A stretch of 35,683 nucleotides of DNA from Eubacterium sp. (GCA_024696635.1 JAILGP010000014.1:1-35683); one strand, 5' to 3'. Numbered from the stretch's first letter, positions 10,038-20,877 are shown. The notes: generated by a model from the sequence alone, not told the origin. Made by a program: numbers and translations.

Positions 10038-10298
10038 TTACTTAGCTTTCTCAATTATCTCAACAAGTCTCCATCTCTTATCCTTTGAAAGAGGTCTTGT
10101 TTCCATTACTCTAACTCTGTCGCCCTTCTTGCACTCATTATTCTCATCATGAGCCTTGAGCTTATATGTACGTTTTACGATCTTGCCATAAAGAGGATGC
10201 TTAACATTGTCGACGATTGATACAACAATAGTCTTATCCATCTTGTCACTTGTAACAAGACCAACACGTGTCTTACGTAAATTTCTTTCTGTAGCCAC
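10038..10298 (-). CDS. rpsQ: 30S ribosomal protein S17
   Basis: [64 protein letters not shown]. Confidence 0.97.
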   Translation of the reverse strand: MATERNLRKTRVGLVTSDKMDKTIVVSIVDNVKHPLYGKIVKRTYKLKAHDENNECKKGDRVRVMETRPLSKDKRWRLVEIIEKAK

Positions 10299-10321
10299 TA
10301 TTCTATCTCCTCTCTATAGCC

Positions 10322-10525
10322 TTATGCATTAGCCTTCTCAGCTATAACAGTCTGGATACGGGCAATATTCTTTCTTACCTCTTTAATCCTTCCTGTGTTC
10401 TCAAGCTGATTTGTAGCATTCTGGAACTTCAGGTTGAACAGCTCTTTCTTAGCATCAACAAGGTCATTGCTAAGTTCTGCAACTGACTTTGAGTTCAGCT
10501 CTTCTAAATATTCCTTAGTCTTCAC
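10322..10525 (-). CDS. rpmC: 50S ribosomal protein L29
   Basis: [60 protein letters not shown]. Confidence 0.97.
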   Translation of the reverse strand: MKTKEYLEELNSKSVAELSNDLVDAKKELFNLKFQNATNQLENTGRIKEVRKNIARIQTVIAEKANA

Positions 10526-10947
10526 TATTCATTTCCTCCTTCCAGATCTGCCTTTGAAACAATCTTGCACTTAACAGGAAGCTTGTGGCTTGCAAGACGA
10601 AGTGCCTCTCTTGCCATTTCCTCTGATACGCCAGCTACCTCGAAAAGTACTCTTCCCGGCTTAACAACTGCTACCCAGTATTCTACAGCACCTTTTCCAG
10701 ATCCCATACGAACTCCGATAGGCTTAGATGTTACAGGCTTATCAGGGAACATATTAATCCATACTTTACCTTCACGTCTGAAGTGACGGTTAATTGCGAT
10801 TCTGGCTGCCTCTATCTGATTAGACTTAATCCATGCAGGCTGCATAGCAATAATTCCATATTCTCCACGATGAAGCTTATTGCCTCTTGTTGCCTTACCC
10901 TTCATAGAGCCACGCTGCTGCTTACGATATTTTACTCTCTTTGGCAT
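10525..10947 (-). CDS. rplP: 50S ribosomal protein L16; start set at MPKRVKYRK
   Basis: [57 protein letters not shown]. Confidence 0.97.
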   Translation of the reverse strand: MPKRVKYRKQQRGSMKGKATRGNKLHRGEYGIIAMQPAWIKSNQIEAARIAINRHFRREGKVWINMFPDKPVTSKPIGVRMGSGKGAVEYWVAVVKPGRVLFEVAGVSEEMAREALRLASHKLPVKCKIVSKADLEGGNE

Positions 10948-10955
10948 TAACATGA

Positions 10956-11666
10956 TTATTTTGCTCCTTCCTTCTTATTCTTAGTTGGAAGTACCTCACC
11001 ATGGTAAATCCAAGTCTTAACACCAACCTTACCATAGGTTGTATCAGCCTCAGCAAAACCATAGTCGATATCAGCACGAAGAGTCTGAAGAGGAATTGTT
11101 CCCTCACTATAAGTCTCTACTCTAGCCATATCTGCACCACCAAGACGTCCTGATACACTTGTCTTAATACCATATACTCCAGTATCTTTCATTGCACGAC
11201 CCATGCAAGACTTCATAGCTCTACGGAATGGTACACGATCTTCAAGCTGCTTTGCGATATTCTCAGCAACAAGCTGTGCATCAGTGTCAGGTCTCTTAAT
11301 TTCCTTAATATCTATTGAAAGAACAAGATCTTTCTTTCCCTTTACTGTTATACCATTCTTAGCACGGTTCTTAACAATAAACTTATTAACATCTGTTCTA
11401 AGCTTGTCGATTTCAGCACCACCTTTACCGATTACAAGACCAGGCTTAGCTGTGAAAATGATTATCTTAACCTTTTCCTTATTTCTCTCGATATCAATCT
11501 TAGAGATAGCATTATCATAAAGTCTGTTTTTCAGAAACTTTCTAATGTTATAGTCTTCAACAAGATTGTTTGCAAACTCATCATTCTTAGTATCAGCATA
11601 CCACTTTGAGTTCCAATCCTTGATGATTCCTACTCTTAATCCATGTGGGTTAACTTTCTGTCCCAT
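10956..11666 (-). CDS. rpsC: 30S ribosomal protein S3
   Basis: [71 protein letters not shown]. Confidence 0.98.
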   Translation of the reverse strand: MGQKVNPHGLRVGIIKDWNSKWYADTKNDEFANNLVEDYNIRKFLKNRLYDNAISKIDIERNKEKVKIIIFTAKPGLVIGKGGAEIDKLRTDVNKFIVKNRAKNGITVKGKKDLVLSIDIKEIKRPDTDAQLVAENIAKQLEDRVPFRRAMKSCMGRAMKDTGVYGIKTSVSGRLGGADMARVETYSEGTIPLQTLRADIDYGFAEADTTYGKVGVKTWIYHGEVLPTKNKKEGAK

Positions 11667-11668
11667 GA

Positions 11669-12067
11669 TTAATCCTCCTGTCTTTCATCAAGCACAACAG
11701 TAATGTGGCTTGTCTTCTTCTCAATCCTGTAAGCTCTACCCTGTGCTCTAGGATGAATTCTCTTCATTGTAGGTCCTTTATTTGCAAAGCACTCTGCAAC
11801 ATAGAGGTTATCAGCCTTGAGACCATTATTATTTTCAGCGTTTGCTACTGCTGACTTAAGCAGCTTGTAGATAATTGCTGAACCCTTACGATTGTTATAC
11901 TGAAGGATAGCAAGTGCTTCGTTTACACTCTTTCCTCTGATAGCATCAAGAACGAAACACGCCTTAGTAACAGAAACTCTAGCGTAAGAAATCTTAGCTG
12001 AAGGTCTTTTGTCTTTATTTTCTTCGTTTCTCACTCTTTTAATTTGTGATCTATGTCCCTTTGCCAT
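11669..12067 (-). CDS. rplV: 50S ribosomal protein L22
   Basis: [12 protein letters not shown]-like region, [25 protein letters not shown]. Confidence 0.97.
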   Translation of the reverse strand: MAKGHRSQIKRVRNEENKDKRPSAKISYARVSVTKACFVLDAIRGKSVNEALAILQYNNRKGSAIIYKLLKSAVANAENNNGLKADNLYVAECFANKGPTMKRIHPRAQGRAYRIEKKTSHITVVLDERQED

Positions 12068-12080
12068 TTCTTACTCCTCC

Positions 12081-12356
12081 TTATTTGCCCTTCTTCTCGT
12101 CTTTTCCATGTCCTCTATATGTTCTAGTTGCAACAAACTCACCGAGCTTATGTCCAACCATATCCTCTGTAACATATACAGGAATGTGTGCTCTACCATT
12201 ATGTACAGCAATTGTATGTCCTACAAATGAAGGGAAGATAGTAGAACGTCTTGACCAAGTCTTAACGACTTCCTTTGAATCATTTGCATTAAGTGCCTCA
12301 ATCTTCTTAAGAAGACTTGCGTCTGCAAATGCGCCTTTCTTTAATGAACGTGCCAT
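12081..12356 (-). CDS. rpsS: 30S ribosomal protein S19
   Basis: [65 protein letters not shown]. Confidence 0.98.
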   Translation of the reverse strand: MARSLKKGAFADASLLKKIEALNANDSKEVVKTWSRRSTIFPSFVGHTIAVHNGRAHIPVYVTEDMVGHKLGEFVATRTYRGHGKDEKKGK

Positions 12357-12367
12357 GATTATCCTCC

Positions 12368-13210
12368 TTACTTAACATTCTTTCCAGCTCTGTTTCTGAT
12401 GATCATCTTGTTAGACTTATTCTTCTTCTTCCTTGTCTTAAGTCCAAGTGCTGGCTTACCCCAAGGAGTTGAAGGACCTGGTCTACCAATAGGTGCTCTA
12501 CCTTCACCACCACCGTGTGGATGGTCGTTAGGGTTCATAACAGATCCACGAACTGTAGGACGGATACCCATGTGACGCTTACGTCCAGCCTTACCAATCT
12601 TAACAAGGCCGTGCTCACCATTTCCTACTGTACCAATAGTTGCTCTTGAACTAATTGGCACATATCTCATCTCGCCTGAAGGAAGACGAAGTGTTGCATA
12701 CTTTCCTTCCTTAGCCATGAGCTGTGCTGAGTTACCTGCTGAACGAACAAGCTGTCCGCCCTTACCAGGAACAAGTTCAATATTATGTACTTCTGTACCT
12801 ACAGGAATTTCTGAAAGAGGCAGGCAGTTACCTACTCTGATTTCAGCTTCTGGACCATTCATAAGTGAATCGCCAACCTTAAGTCCTGCAGGAGCAAGAA
12901 TATATGTCTTAGTACCATCAGCATAAACAAGAAGAGCGATATTAGCTGTTCTGTTTGGATCATACTCTATTGTAGAAACCTTTGCAGGTATTCCATCCTT
13001 GTTACGCTTGAAATCGATGATTCTATACTTCTGTCTATTTCCACCGCCATGATGTCTAACAGTAATCTTACCCTGATTATTACGTCCTGCTGTCTTTTTC
13101 TTTGACTCAAGAAGTGACTTCTCAGGCTTATCAGTTGTGATTACGTCAAAATCAAGACCGGTCATATTCCTTCTGGAAGGTGTATATGGATTATATACTT
13201 TGATTCCCAT
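12368..13210 (-). CDS. rplB: 50S ribosomal protein L2
   Basis: [70 protein letters not shown]. Confidence 0.98.
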   Translation of the reverse strand: MGIKVYNPYTPSRRNMTGLDFDVITTDKPEKSLLESKKKTAGRNNQGKITVRHHGGGNRQKYRIIDFKRNKDGIPAKVSTIEYDPNRTANIALLVYADGTKTYILAPAGLKVGDSLMNGPEAEIRVGNCLPLSEIPVGTEVHNIELVPGKGGQLVRSAGNSAQLMAKEGKYATLRLPSGEMRYVPISSRATIGTVGNGEHGLVKIGKAGRKRHMGIRPTVRGSVMNPNDHPHGGGEGRAPIGRPGPSTPWGKPALGLKTRKKKNKSNKMIIRNRAGKNVK

Positions 13211-13250
13211 CTTGTTTCTCCTTTCAATTTGAGCTTAATTAACGCTCTTT

Positions 13251-13550
13251 TTACAGACCTTCAAAAAGCTGAATATCAGCGCTGTCTGCTGTAAGCTGTA
13301 CATATGCCTTCTTTGTCTTAGCTGTCTTTCCAAATGTCATACCACGTCTCTTTGTCTTACCAGCCTGGTTAATTGTATTAACTCTAGCTACCTTAACGCC
13401 ATCAAACATTTTTTCAACAGCTTCTTTAATCTGAGACTTGTTAGCATCCGGATGAACCAGAAATGTATACTTTTTCTCATAAACTGAATTCATGCTCTTC
13501 TCGGTAAGTACCGGACGGAGAATTACGTCATAATACTTTAAGCTTGCCAT
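13251..13550 (-). CDS. rplW: 50S ribosomal protein L23
   Basis: YYDVILRPVLTEKSMNSVYEKKYTFLVHPDANKSQIKEAVEKMF. Confidence 0.98.
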   Translation of the reverse strand: MASLKYYDVILRPVLTEKSMNSVYEKKYTFLVHPDANKSQIKEAVEKMFDGVKVARVNTINQAGKTKRRGMTFGKTAKTKKAYVQLTADSADIQLFEGL

Positions 13551-14170
13551 TATGCATACACCTCCTCTAAAGCCTTGATAGCATCCTTAGTAAACACAAG
13601 TGTGTCATGCTTAAGAATGTCATATACGTTAACGCTTGTTCTGTCCGCAGTCTCAACATCAGGAATATTTCTTGCTGAAAGGACTACATTATTATCTCTT
13701 ACTTCTGTTACAACAAGTGCTTTGTTTGCATTGATATTTGTAAGAACCTGTGCAAATGCACTTGTCTTAGGAGCATCCATTGTAAGCTCATCAAGTACAA
13801 CGATTTTATTATCATTAAGCTTTGATGTAAGAACAGAGAAAAGAGCAAGTCTAGCCTCTTTCTTATTAAGCTTCTGTGAATAATCCCTTGGCTTTGGTGC
13901 AAATACAACACCACCACCTGTCCACTGTGGAGCTCTGATGGAACCCTGTCTAGCATGACCTGTTCCCTTCTGTCTCCATGGCTTTCTTCCACCACCACGT
14001 ACTTCAGAACGTGTACGAGCACTCTGTGTACCCTGACGTCTGTTAGCGAGGGTGGCAACAACAGCCTTGTGAACTATTCCCTCATTTATATCTACGCCGA
14101 AGATTTTGTCGTTGAGTTCTAATGTTTCAACTTCTTTTCCGGCAGTATTAACTACAGATATAGTTGCCAT
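13550..14170 (-). CDS. rplD: 50S ribosomal protein L4
   Basis: GTQSARTRSEVRGGGRKPWRQKGTGHARQGSIRAPQWTGGGVVFAPKPRDYSQKLNKK. Confidence 0.98.
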   Translation of the reverse strand: MATISVVNTAGKEVETLELNDKIFGVDINEGIVHKAVVATLANRRQGTQSARTRSEVRGGGRKPWRQKGTGHARQGSIRAPQWTGGGVVFAPKPRDYSQKLNKKEARLALFSVLTSKLNDNKIVVLDELTMDAPKTSAFAQVLTNINANKALVVTEVRDNNVVLSARNIPDVETADRTSVNVYDILKHDTLVFTKDAIKALEEVYA

Positions 14171-14207
14171 TTTTTATTCCTCCTTGCTATTCTAATTGCT
14201 ATTCCTA

Positions 14208-14894
14208 TTACTTATTGGACTTAAATGATTCAGTGAGTACAACTAATGACTTCTTTGGTCCAGGAACAGCACCTCTTACAAGAATTAAGTTATTCTCAGC
14301 ATCAACCTTAACAACCTCAAGATTCTGAATAGTAACCTGAACATTTCCCATGTGACCTGGCATCTTCTTGCCCTTCTTAACTTCACCTGGTGTAGTTGCA
14401 GAACCATTAGAACCAGCATGACGATGATACTTTGAACCATGACCTGAAGGACCAGACTTGAGGCCGTATCTCTTAAGACCGCCTGCATATCCCTTACCCT
14501 TTGATCTTGCAGTAACATCTACCTTGTCACCTTCAGCAAAGATATCTGCTTTAATAACTGTTTCTCCGGCAACATAGTCTGCCGTGTTCTCGAACTTAAA
14601 TTCTTTAACGAATTTCTTTGGAGCAAGACCAGCTTTCTTAGCATGTCCTACTTCAGCTTTTGTAGCACCGTGTGGATGACGTACTACTTTCTTTCCCTTA
14701 CCATCTTTAGATATAACCTTCTCTGCAACTTCGCCATATCCAACCTGTACTGCTTCATAACCATCATTCTCAACTGTCTTCACCTGAAGAACCTCACAAG
14801 GTCCAGCAGCGAGAACTGTTACAGGTATAAGCTGTCCTGCTTCGTTCCATACTTGGGTCATACCAACTTTTTCTGCAAGTATTGCTTTCTTCAA
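14208..14894 (-). CDS. rplC: 50S ribosomal protein L3
   Basis: [68 protein letters not shown]. Confidence 0.98.
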   Translation of the reverse strand: MKKAILAEKVGMTQVWNEAGQLIPVTVLAAGPCEVLQVKTVENDGYEAVQVGYGEVAEKVISKDGKGKKVVRHPHGATKAEVGHAKKAGLAPKKFVKEFKFENTADYVAGETVIKADIFAEGDKVDVTARSKGKGYAGGLKRYGLKSGPSGHGSKYHRHAGSNGSATTPGEVKKGKKMPGHMGNVQVTIQNLEVVKVDAENNLILVRGAVPGPKKSLVVLTESFKSNK

Positions 14895-15032
14895 CTTTCT
14901 TTCCTCCTAATAAAAATTTACAGCGGAACACATTTCAACTTCTTTATTTAATATTTTAAATAGCATCTATGTGTTCGTACTAAATATCCAGCCAGGCTTC
15001 TGCAGGTAACCTCTCTGTCTATTAGGTACTTA

Positions 15033-15341
15033 TTACTTCTGTTTTACTTCAATATGTACGCCGGCTGAGATATCCATCTTCTTGAATATTTCAAATATAG
15101 GTGTGCTTGATGAGATGTCGATGATTCTCTTATGAGTTCTCTGCTCGAACTGTTCTCTACTATCCTTATACTTATGTACTGCACGAAGAATAGTTACCTT
15201 CTCAACCTTAGTAGGCATTGGAATTGGTCCACTTACCTTTGCCCCTGCGTCCTTTGCAGCCTTAACGATATCCTTAGCTGCTTTGTCAATAAGCTCATGG
15301 TCATATGCCTTGAGTGTTATTCTTGATGTTTGATTTGCCAT
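15033..15341 (-). CDS. rpsJ: 30S ribosomal protein S10
   Basis: [70 protein letters not shown]. Confidence 0.98.
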   Translation of the reverse strand: MANQTSRITLKAYDHELIDKAAKDIVKAAKDAGAKVSGPIPMPTKVEKVTILRAVHKYKDSREQFEQRTHKRIIDISSSTPIFEIFKKMDISAGVHIEVKQK

Positions 15342-15590
15342 AAAAAAAGCCGCCTCCTTTTTGCATTTTGTTTTTTAGGTATGCAAGCGAGCGGTGACTG
15401 TACAACTATCCCGGGTGTGTCGCGCCTTTTCCGTAAAAAAGCCGGACTTTCATCCGTCATCTCTGACCTTATGTCAGATGGTATTAGTACAGTGACTTGT
15501 CGCCAGATTCTATGATCTTGACATTCACTCCACGAAATTAACCTGCCCTGCAAGCAGCAACCTTCGCTTCACAGTTATCAATGTCACAGC
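15342..15590 (-). promoter_or_regulatory. Long structured 5' leader of the S10 operon
   Basis: About 250 nt between promoter and rpsJ start; ACTGTAC(15493-15487)/GTACAGT(15403-15397) closes a domain containing TCTGAC-ATAAG-GTCAGA(15478-15462) and CGGA/TCCG; upstream TGACATT/AATGTCA pairing. Confidence 0.55.
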
Positions 15591-15597
15591 AAGGGTT

Positions 15598-15626
15598 ATA
15601 CTAACACAAGCCAATTATTATTGCAA
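15598..15626 (-). promoter_or_regulatory. SigA-type promoter of the ribosomal supercluster
   Basis: Minus TTGCAA - 17 nt (TAATAATTGGCTTGTGT) - TAGTAT, with upstream A-tracts (GAAAAAATTAAAAAAAC) resembling an UP element. Confidence 0.8.
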
Positions 15627-15652
15627 GTAGTTTTTTTAATTTTTTCACAAAT

Positions 15653-15702
15653 AAATATCACATTTATAAAATATTCAAAATATTACTATAAATGTGATAT
15701 TT
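15653..15702. terminator. Long inverted repeat between the SAM methyltransferase gene and the S10 promoter, likely terminator
   Basis: 16-bp perfect arms AAATATCACATTTATA / TATAAATGTGATATTT; T-rich flank mainly on the plus side. Confidence 0.6.
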
Positions 15703-15761
15703 TTCTTTCTTATTTATATTATTTTCTTATTATATTTTAATTCATATTATAATAGTAGGAA

Positions 15762-16670
15762 TTATTTAGTCCATCTGGCCGTGGATCCACACGGAAGTAT
15801 AAGTCCAGTATCTCTAACCGGCAATCCCACATCTGAGGATTCCACCCTTCCACCATGCTCTGCTATAACCGTGGATGAAATCATATAATTAAGCACTGCT
15901 GGAGATAGTCCCGTTGTATACATATTAATAAGGAAGAGAATCGCATCATCAGCAAGTATCTGACTGGTAAGTTTAATAAGGTTAAATATACCATCATCCA
16001 TCTTCCACATTTCTCCCTTGGGACCTCGTCCATAGGATGGTGGATCCATTATAATAACCTGATATTTATTACCCCTTCTTATTTCTCTTTCTACAAATTT
16101 AACACAATCATCTATAAGCCATCTGATGGGAGCATTTTCCAGACCCGATGACCTGGCATTTTCCTTAGCCCAGCCTGTCATACCCTTAGAAGCGTCTACA
16201 TGCGTAACCTTTGCACCAGCCATTGCGGCAGCCACAGTAGCGCCACCAGTATAAGCAAACATATTAAGAGCCTTTATTTCTGCATCTTGACCACGCTTTT
16301 CTTTTTCATTCTTTATACTTGTAAATATATAATCCCAATTAACTGCCTGTTCAGGGAAAATGCCTGTATGTTTAAAAGAAAAGGGTTTAAGATTAAATGT
16401 AAGCAAATTACTTCCAGTTATACCCTCCCCAGGAAGTTCATACTTAATCTGCCATTCTTCAGGCAGATCAAAGAATTCCCATTCTCCTCCACCTTTATTA
16501 CTTCTATGATAATGGCCATTAAGCTTCTTCCATTCCTTAGAAATATGTTTTGTCGACCATATAACCTGTGGATCTGGTCTTAGCAGAATATATCTGCCCC
16601 ATCTTTCCAGTTTCTCTCCATCCGTACAATCTAAAACCTGATAATCTTTCCATCTATCTGCAAGATACAT
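15762..16670 (-). CDS. Class I SAM-dependent (rRNA-type) methyltransferase
   Basis: ALNMFAYTGGATVAAAMAGAKVTHVDASKGMTGWAKENARSSGL and IIMDPPSYGRGPKGEMWKM motifs. Confidence 0.85.
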   Translation of the reverse strand: MYLADRWKDYQVLDCTDGEKLERWGRYILLRPDPQVIWSTKHISKEWKKLNGHYHRSNKGGGEWEFFDLPEEWQIKYELPGEGITGSNLLTFNLKPFSFKHTGIFPEQAVNWDYIFTSIKNEKEKRGQDAEIKALNMFAYTGGATVAAAMAGAKVTHVDASKGMTGWAKENARSSGLENAPIRWLIDDCVKFVEREIRRGNKYQVIIMDPPSYGRGPKGEMWKMDDGIFNLIKLTSQILADDAILFLINMYTTGLSPAVLNYMISSTVIAEHGGRVESSDVGLPVRDTGLILPCGSTARWTK

Positions 16671-16699
16671 ATTATTTCCTCATCTAAACTAAAATATAA

Positions 16700-17659
16700 T
16701 TATTTTTCTTCAATAAACTTATCTATTCCATTTGCAATTCCCTGAATCATCTTAACCTGGAAATCTGGATCAGCCATCAATAAATCCTCATTAGGATTAG
16801 TCATAAACCCCATCTCCAAAAGAGTGGTAGGTACTATTGCCCAATTATTACCAGTCATAGTATCAGTTTCCCAGATTCCTCTTGAAGAAAGACCTGTTGC
16901 CGCAACATATTCATTTAATATATCATCCGATAATCTTCTACTCTCATTATACATTTCTGATATATAAGGATTAGAAGGTGTAATACATATTCCCATAGCC
17001 CCAGCAGCAGAGGAGTTCTCCGAACCATCAGCATGGATACGTAAAAATACATCTGCATTTGCATCATTAGCAATTATCGCTCTTTCAGAACAGGATATTT
17101 GTTTATCGTTATCTTCTCTTGTAAGTATCACAGTATAGCCTCTGGACATTAATTCATCCCTTAGTTTCAAGGCTATGGCAAGATTCAGCTCACACTCAGT
17201 AAGTCCAGAAGAATCACCATGAGTTCCCGAGGAATCTGCCGCCTTCATTTCCGAGGAACCCGGCCCCAAAGGTTCTGTATTTCCTGAAACCACAAAGGAA
17301 TGTCCAGGGTCCAAAACTATAACCTTGCCCTCATGAACTGATTCCGCCGTTTCTTCAGTCCTTATCTCTTCAGTGCTCTGACTTTCTTCAGAGCTTTCCT
17401 CATCCGAATCGCCTTTACTGGCGATTTCATTCGCGGCATCCCCAAGACTTGCCTCCTCCTTTTCCGGATGGTCAGCCTCTGTATTTTTTTCTTCAGTGGT
17501 TATTGGTTTTTCCGTAGGTTCCGATATATTCTCCCCAGCTTCACTATTTTCCGCCGTCATCTCAATAGGATTATAGGCTTCTTCATCATTATCTTTCCCA
17601 CACGAAGTAATTCCTAAAAGAAAAAGCAGCATTATAAAAAATATTTTTATTTTCTTCAT
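16700..17659 (-). CDS. N-acetylmuramoyl-L-alanine amidase (Amidase_3 type), lipoprotein; start uncertain (17659, 17671 or 17704)
   Basis: Lipobox LLGITSCGKD; acidic linker; VIVLDPGHS, ELNLAIALKLRDELMSRGYTVILTREDN, NDANADVFLRIHADGS, LLEMGFMTNPNED. Confidence 0.88.
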   Translation of the reverse strand: MKKIKIFFIMLLFLLGITSCGKDNDEEAYNPIEMTAENSEAGENISEPTEKPITTEEKNTEADHPEKEEASLGDAANEIASKGDSDEESSEESQSTEEIRTEETAESVHEGKVIVLDPGHSFVVSGNTEPLGPGSSEMKAADSSGTHGDSSGLTECELNLAIALKLRDELMSRGYTVILTREDNDKQISCSERAIIANDANADVFLRIHADGSENSSAAGAMGICITPSNPYISEMYNESRRLSDDILNEYVAATGLSSRGIWETDTMTGNNWAIVPTTLLEMGFMTNPNEDLLMADPDFQVKMIQGIANGIDKFIEEK

Positions 17660-17737
17660 ATTTAAATTCATATAGTGGTCACTCCACATATGCTTATTAT
17701 TCATATATCAGTATAAGTAATATATACTGGTTAATTA

Positions 17738-19441
17738 TTATCTATAGTCATCAAGCAAGGCAAGATTGGAAACTTCAACATCATTAAAGTAAGGAGATAC
17801 ATCCTCCTGACTTGTATAAAGAGGTTCATACCAATCAAACTGCTGGAAATAAGCTAATATATTTTCATCCTTAAACTTATAACCATGTCTTGCATATATC
17901 TCATTAATAGCAGTCTGAACCTCCTGCTTATTAAGAGCCTTAACCTCTGCCTCTGTAAGAAGTCTTGTAGAGGAATCTGGAATTATCATTCCATCACCAG
18001 AGCTGACAGCCTCATCATGAGTGGAGGTCGAGGAACCATTTGTAGCAACCGGAACAATATTATAATTAATATTTGATTCAATCACGTGACTTCCTTCTCG
18101 ACTTGCAATCATCTCATCATACAAGGTAGAAACGTTAGAATATCCGTGGAATGCAAATTTCTTATCCTGTCCTCCAATCTCAACATAGGTATTTAAAATC
18201 TCTGTTTCTCCAGCCTTAGAATATTCATCTACATTATATATAGGATTACCATTTTCATCCTTACCAACACCATAGAATGTTACACCTGTATAATATCCTA
18301 CCGTTCCAGTATAAAGAGCATCCACCATATCAATATTAGCATTAAGATCCACAGCATAAACAAGTGTCACAATAGAATCCTGTTTAATAGGTGATGCATC
18401 CTTAGGAGTTTGAAAATATAATCCCATATACTGTTTATTAGTTACAGTAAAGCCACTCACATAATAATTTTGAATATCCGAGTCGATCATCGCTTCAGTG
18501 CTGGACTTCATAACATCAACAACTTCAACCGGAAGTGTATCTATGTTATAGGCTTCTTCCTTAACCTCTTCTTCAGCTTTAGCTTCAGAGGATTCCTCAG
18601 CATTTTCCTCTTTATCCTGATCACCCTCTGATTCATCTGTCTCTTCAACGCCTTCTGCTTCTTCCTCCGGCAAGGATTCATCAAGCCCCTCAACTTCAAA
18701 TTTTAAAGTTGAATATTCAACATCAGCCTTTATATATTTCTCTATTTCATCCTCATCAATTTCCCACTCATATTTAAGTTTATCACCATTTTTAATATCA
18801 GTAGTCTTATCCAGACCCCCGCCGATCAATTCATAAGCCATATACTCAGCTGCATTCTTATAGTCATCTGCATTCTTTGGTTTTTTATTATATTTAAGGG
18901 TCTTTTTATAATCCTTCATAAATGCTTCTACATCAAAATACGCAGTAGCCTTGGTTTTTCCATCCTCAAGAGAATATTCAACCTCGATATATTCATCAAG
19001 ATTAATACTTTGTTTCTTCCCCCCCAGCATAACTATAAGCAATACTCCAATACAAATAACTATCACTGAGGAACAAGCAACAATGACAATTGCAAGTTTT
19101 GAACTAATGCCCTTCTTTCCGCCGGTTTGATTAGCCGATTTCACTGTTGTTTGATTTCCCATTTGATTCACAGGTCTACTTGCAGACTGTTTCCCATTCT
19201 GATTCATAGGTCTATATGCAGGCTGACTTCCCATCTGATTCATAGGTCTATTCGCAGACTGATTCCCATTCTGATTCATAGGTCTATATGCAGGCTGACT
19301 TCCCATCTGATTCACAGGTCTACTTACAGGCTGGTTCCCACCAGGGACATTCATCTGTTTAGGCCCTTCAACCTCTGCCCCGCAAAAGGTACAGAACAAA
19401 GAACCATCAGGTATATTTTTTCCACACTCAGTACAAAACAT
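17738..19441 (-). CDS. Zinc-ribbon, single-TM protein with repeat-rich linker and C-terminal YARHG domain
   Basis: N-term CTECGKNIPDGSLFCTFCG; TM LAIVIVACSSVIVICIGVLLIVML; C-term AINEIYARHGYKFKDENILAYFQQFDWY. Confidence 0.82.
   Translation of the reverse strand: MFCTECGKNIPDGSLFCTFCGAEVEGPKQMNVPGGNQPVSRPVNQMGSQPAYRPMNQNGNQSANRPMNQMGSQPAYRPMNQNGKQSASRPVNQMGNQTTVKSANQTGGKKGISSKLAIVIVACSSVIVICIGVLLIVMLGGKKQSINLDEYIEVEYSLEDGKTKATAYFDVEAFMKDYKKTLKYNKKPKNADDYKNAAEYMAYELIGGGLDKTTDIKNGDKLKYEWEIDEDEIEKYIKADVEYSTLKFEVEGLDESLPEEEAEGVEETDESEGDQDKEENAEESSEAKAEEEVKEEAYNIDTLPVEVVDVMKSSTEAMIDSDIQNYYVSGFTVTNKQYMGLYFQTPKDASPIKQDSIVTLVYAVDLNANIDMVDALYTGTVGYYTGVTFYGVGKDENGNPIYNVDEYSKAGETEILNTYVEIGGQDKKFAFHGYSNVSTLYDEMIASREGSHVIESNINYNIVPVATNGSSTSTHDEAVSSGDGMIIPDSSTRLLTEAEVKALNKQEVQTAINEIYARHGYKFKDENILAYFQQFDWYEPLYTSQEDVSPYFNDVEVSNLALLDDYR
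19142..19321 (-). repeat. In-frame 36-bp (12-aa) tandem repeat, about 5 units in alternating 72-bp A/B order
   Basis: RPVNQMGSQPAY/RPMNQNGNQSAN/RPMNQMGSQPAY/RPMNQNGKQSAS/RPVNQMGNQTTV. Confidence 0.9.
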
Positions 19442-19512
19442 ATTAACCTCCTTTTTATGAATAAAAGGGAAAACAAAATAAAATCTTTATATTCTTGATC
19501 CTGATCTGATTA

Positions 19513-20877
19513 TTACCAATTTCTTTCTTCCATCGGAAGGTATTCGCGATGATCTCCCACATATTTGTATGCCGGACGAATAATCTTACCCTTATTAACA
19601 AGCTCTTCAATACGGTGGGCAGACCATCCTGCTATTCTGGCAATAGCAAACATAGGAGTATAAAGCTCCACAGGAATTTTTAAAACGGAATAAACGAAGC
19701 CACTATAAAAATCCACATTTGCACAGACAGGTTTCTTCATATCTCTGAATTGCATAATAAGTTCCTTAGCAATTCTCTCAACTCTATCATATAATTCAAA
19801 CTCCTTTTTATAGCCCTCTGCTTCAGAAAGAAGTCTTGCATATTCCTTTAATATCTCAGCTCTAGGATCAGACAATGAATATATAGCATGTCCCATACCA
19901 TAGATAAGGCCAGCATGATCAAAGGCCTCTTTATTAAGAAGCTTTGTTAAATAAGCCTTTATCTGAGAATCGTTTTCCGTATCCTTTACATTTTGTATTA
20001 AATCAGCCATCATCTGCTGAACCTTCAGGTTGGCTCCACCATGACGAGGACCCTTTAATGAACCAAGGGAACCTGCCACTGTCGAATACGTATCCGTTCC
20101 TGTAGTACTAATTACATGGGTAGTAAATGTAGAGTTATTCCCTCCTCCATGTTCAGCATGAAGAACAAGACATATATCAAGAACTTCAGCTTCCAAATCT
20201 GTGAAAACAGGATCCGATCTAAGAAGTCTGAGTATATTTTCCGCAGTAGAATATTCAGCCTTTGGTCTATGGATAACAAGACTGGCATCCAGGAACTTAT
20301 GTCTGTAGGACTGATATCCATAAGCAGCAATTACCGGAAATCTGGCAATAAGACCTAAGGACTGAGCCAGAACATGCTGAACACTTATATCATCAGGATC
20401 ATCATCATAGGAATATAAAGTAAGAACGCATCTCTCCAGAACATTCATAATATTTCTGCTAGGAGCCTTCATAATAACATCCCTGTTAAAGTTCTCCGGA
20501 AGAGGTCTCATACTTCCCAAAATCTGCATGAATTCATTAAGCTCAATTTCTGTAGGAAGTTCACCAAATAAAAGGAGAAAAATCGTTTCTTCAAATCCAT
20601 GCTTACTTCCTCTAAAACCCTCTACAAGCTGTCTTACATCATAGCCCTGAAAATACAGTTCTCCAGGAATAGGAATTCTATTTCCATCACCATCAATTCT
20701 AAAGCCTGAGACATCAGAAATTTCAGTAAGACCTGTAAGAACGCCTCGGCCATCAGAATCTCGTAGTCCTCTTTTTACATCATACTTCTCATATAAAGTC
20801 TGATCAATACGACCAGCGCCATCACACATATCCACATATTTTTCTACAGTTTTCTTAAATTCCGCAAAATTTTCCAT
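19513..20877 (-). CDS. gltA: Citrate synthase
   Basis: VLHAEHGGGNNSTFTTHVISTTGTDTYSTVAGSLGSLKGPRHGGAN; GLIYGMGHAIYSLSDPRAEILK. Confidence 0.93.
   Translation of the reverse strand: MENFAEFKKTVEKYVDMCDGAGRIDQTLYEKYDVKRGLRDSDGRGVLTGLTEISDVSGFRIDGDGNRIPIPGELYFQGYDVRQLVEGFRGSKHGFEETIFLLLFGELPTEIELNEFMQILGSMRPLPENFNRDVIMKAPSRNIMNVLERCVLTLYSYDDDPDDISVQHVLAQSLGLIARFPVIAAYGYQSYRHKFLDASLVIHRPKAEYSTAENILRLLRSDPVFTDLEAEVLDICLVLHAEHGGGNNSTFTTHVISTTGTDTYSTVAGSLGSLKGPRHGGANLKVQQMMADLIQNVKDTENDSQIKAYLTKLLNKEAFDHAGLIYGMGHAIYSLSDPRAEILKEYARLLSEAEGYKKEFELYDRVERIAKELIMQFRDMKKPVCANVDFYSGFVYSVLKIPVELYTPMFAIARIAGWSAHRIEELVNKGKIIRPAYKYVGDHREYLPMEERNW

Noticed and set aside
416-15553. Numerous ORFs on either strand overlapping the ribosomal protein genes (e.g. 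416-712, 510-758, 933-1118, 8092-8361, 9682-10152, 13708-14061)
   Set aside because: They overlap highly confident conserved genes in other frames, have no recognisable domains and show low-complexity composition typical of shadow frames.
15317-15553. 78-aa minus-strand ORF in the S10 leader overlapping the rpsJ start (TTG start)
   Set aside because: No recognisable domain, weak initiation context, and its sequence is better explained by leader RNA structure.
19127-19498. 123-aa plus-strand ORF with LIHRSxCRL repeats
   Set aside because: Antisense shadow of the 36-bp repeat tract in the zinc-ribbon protein.
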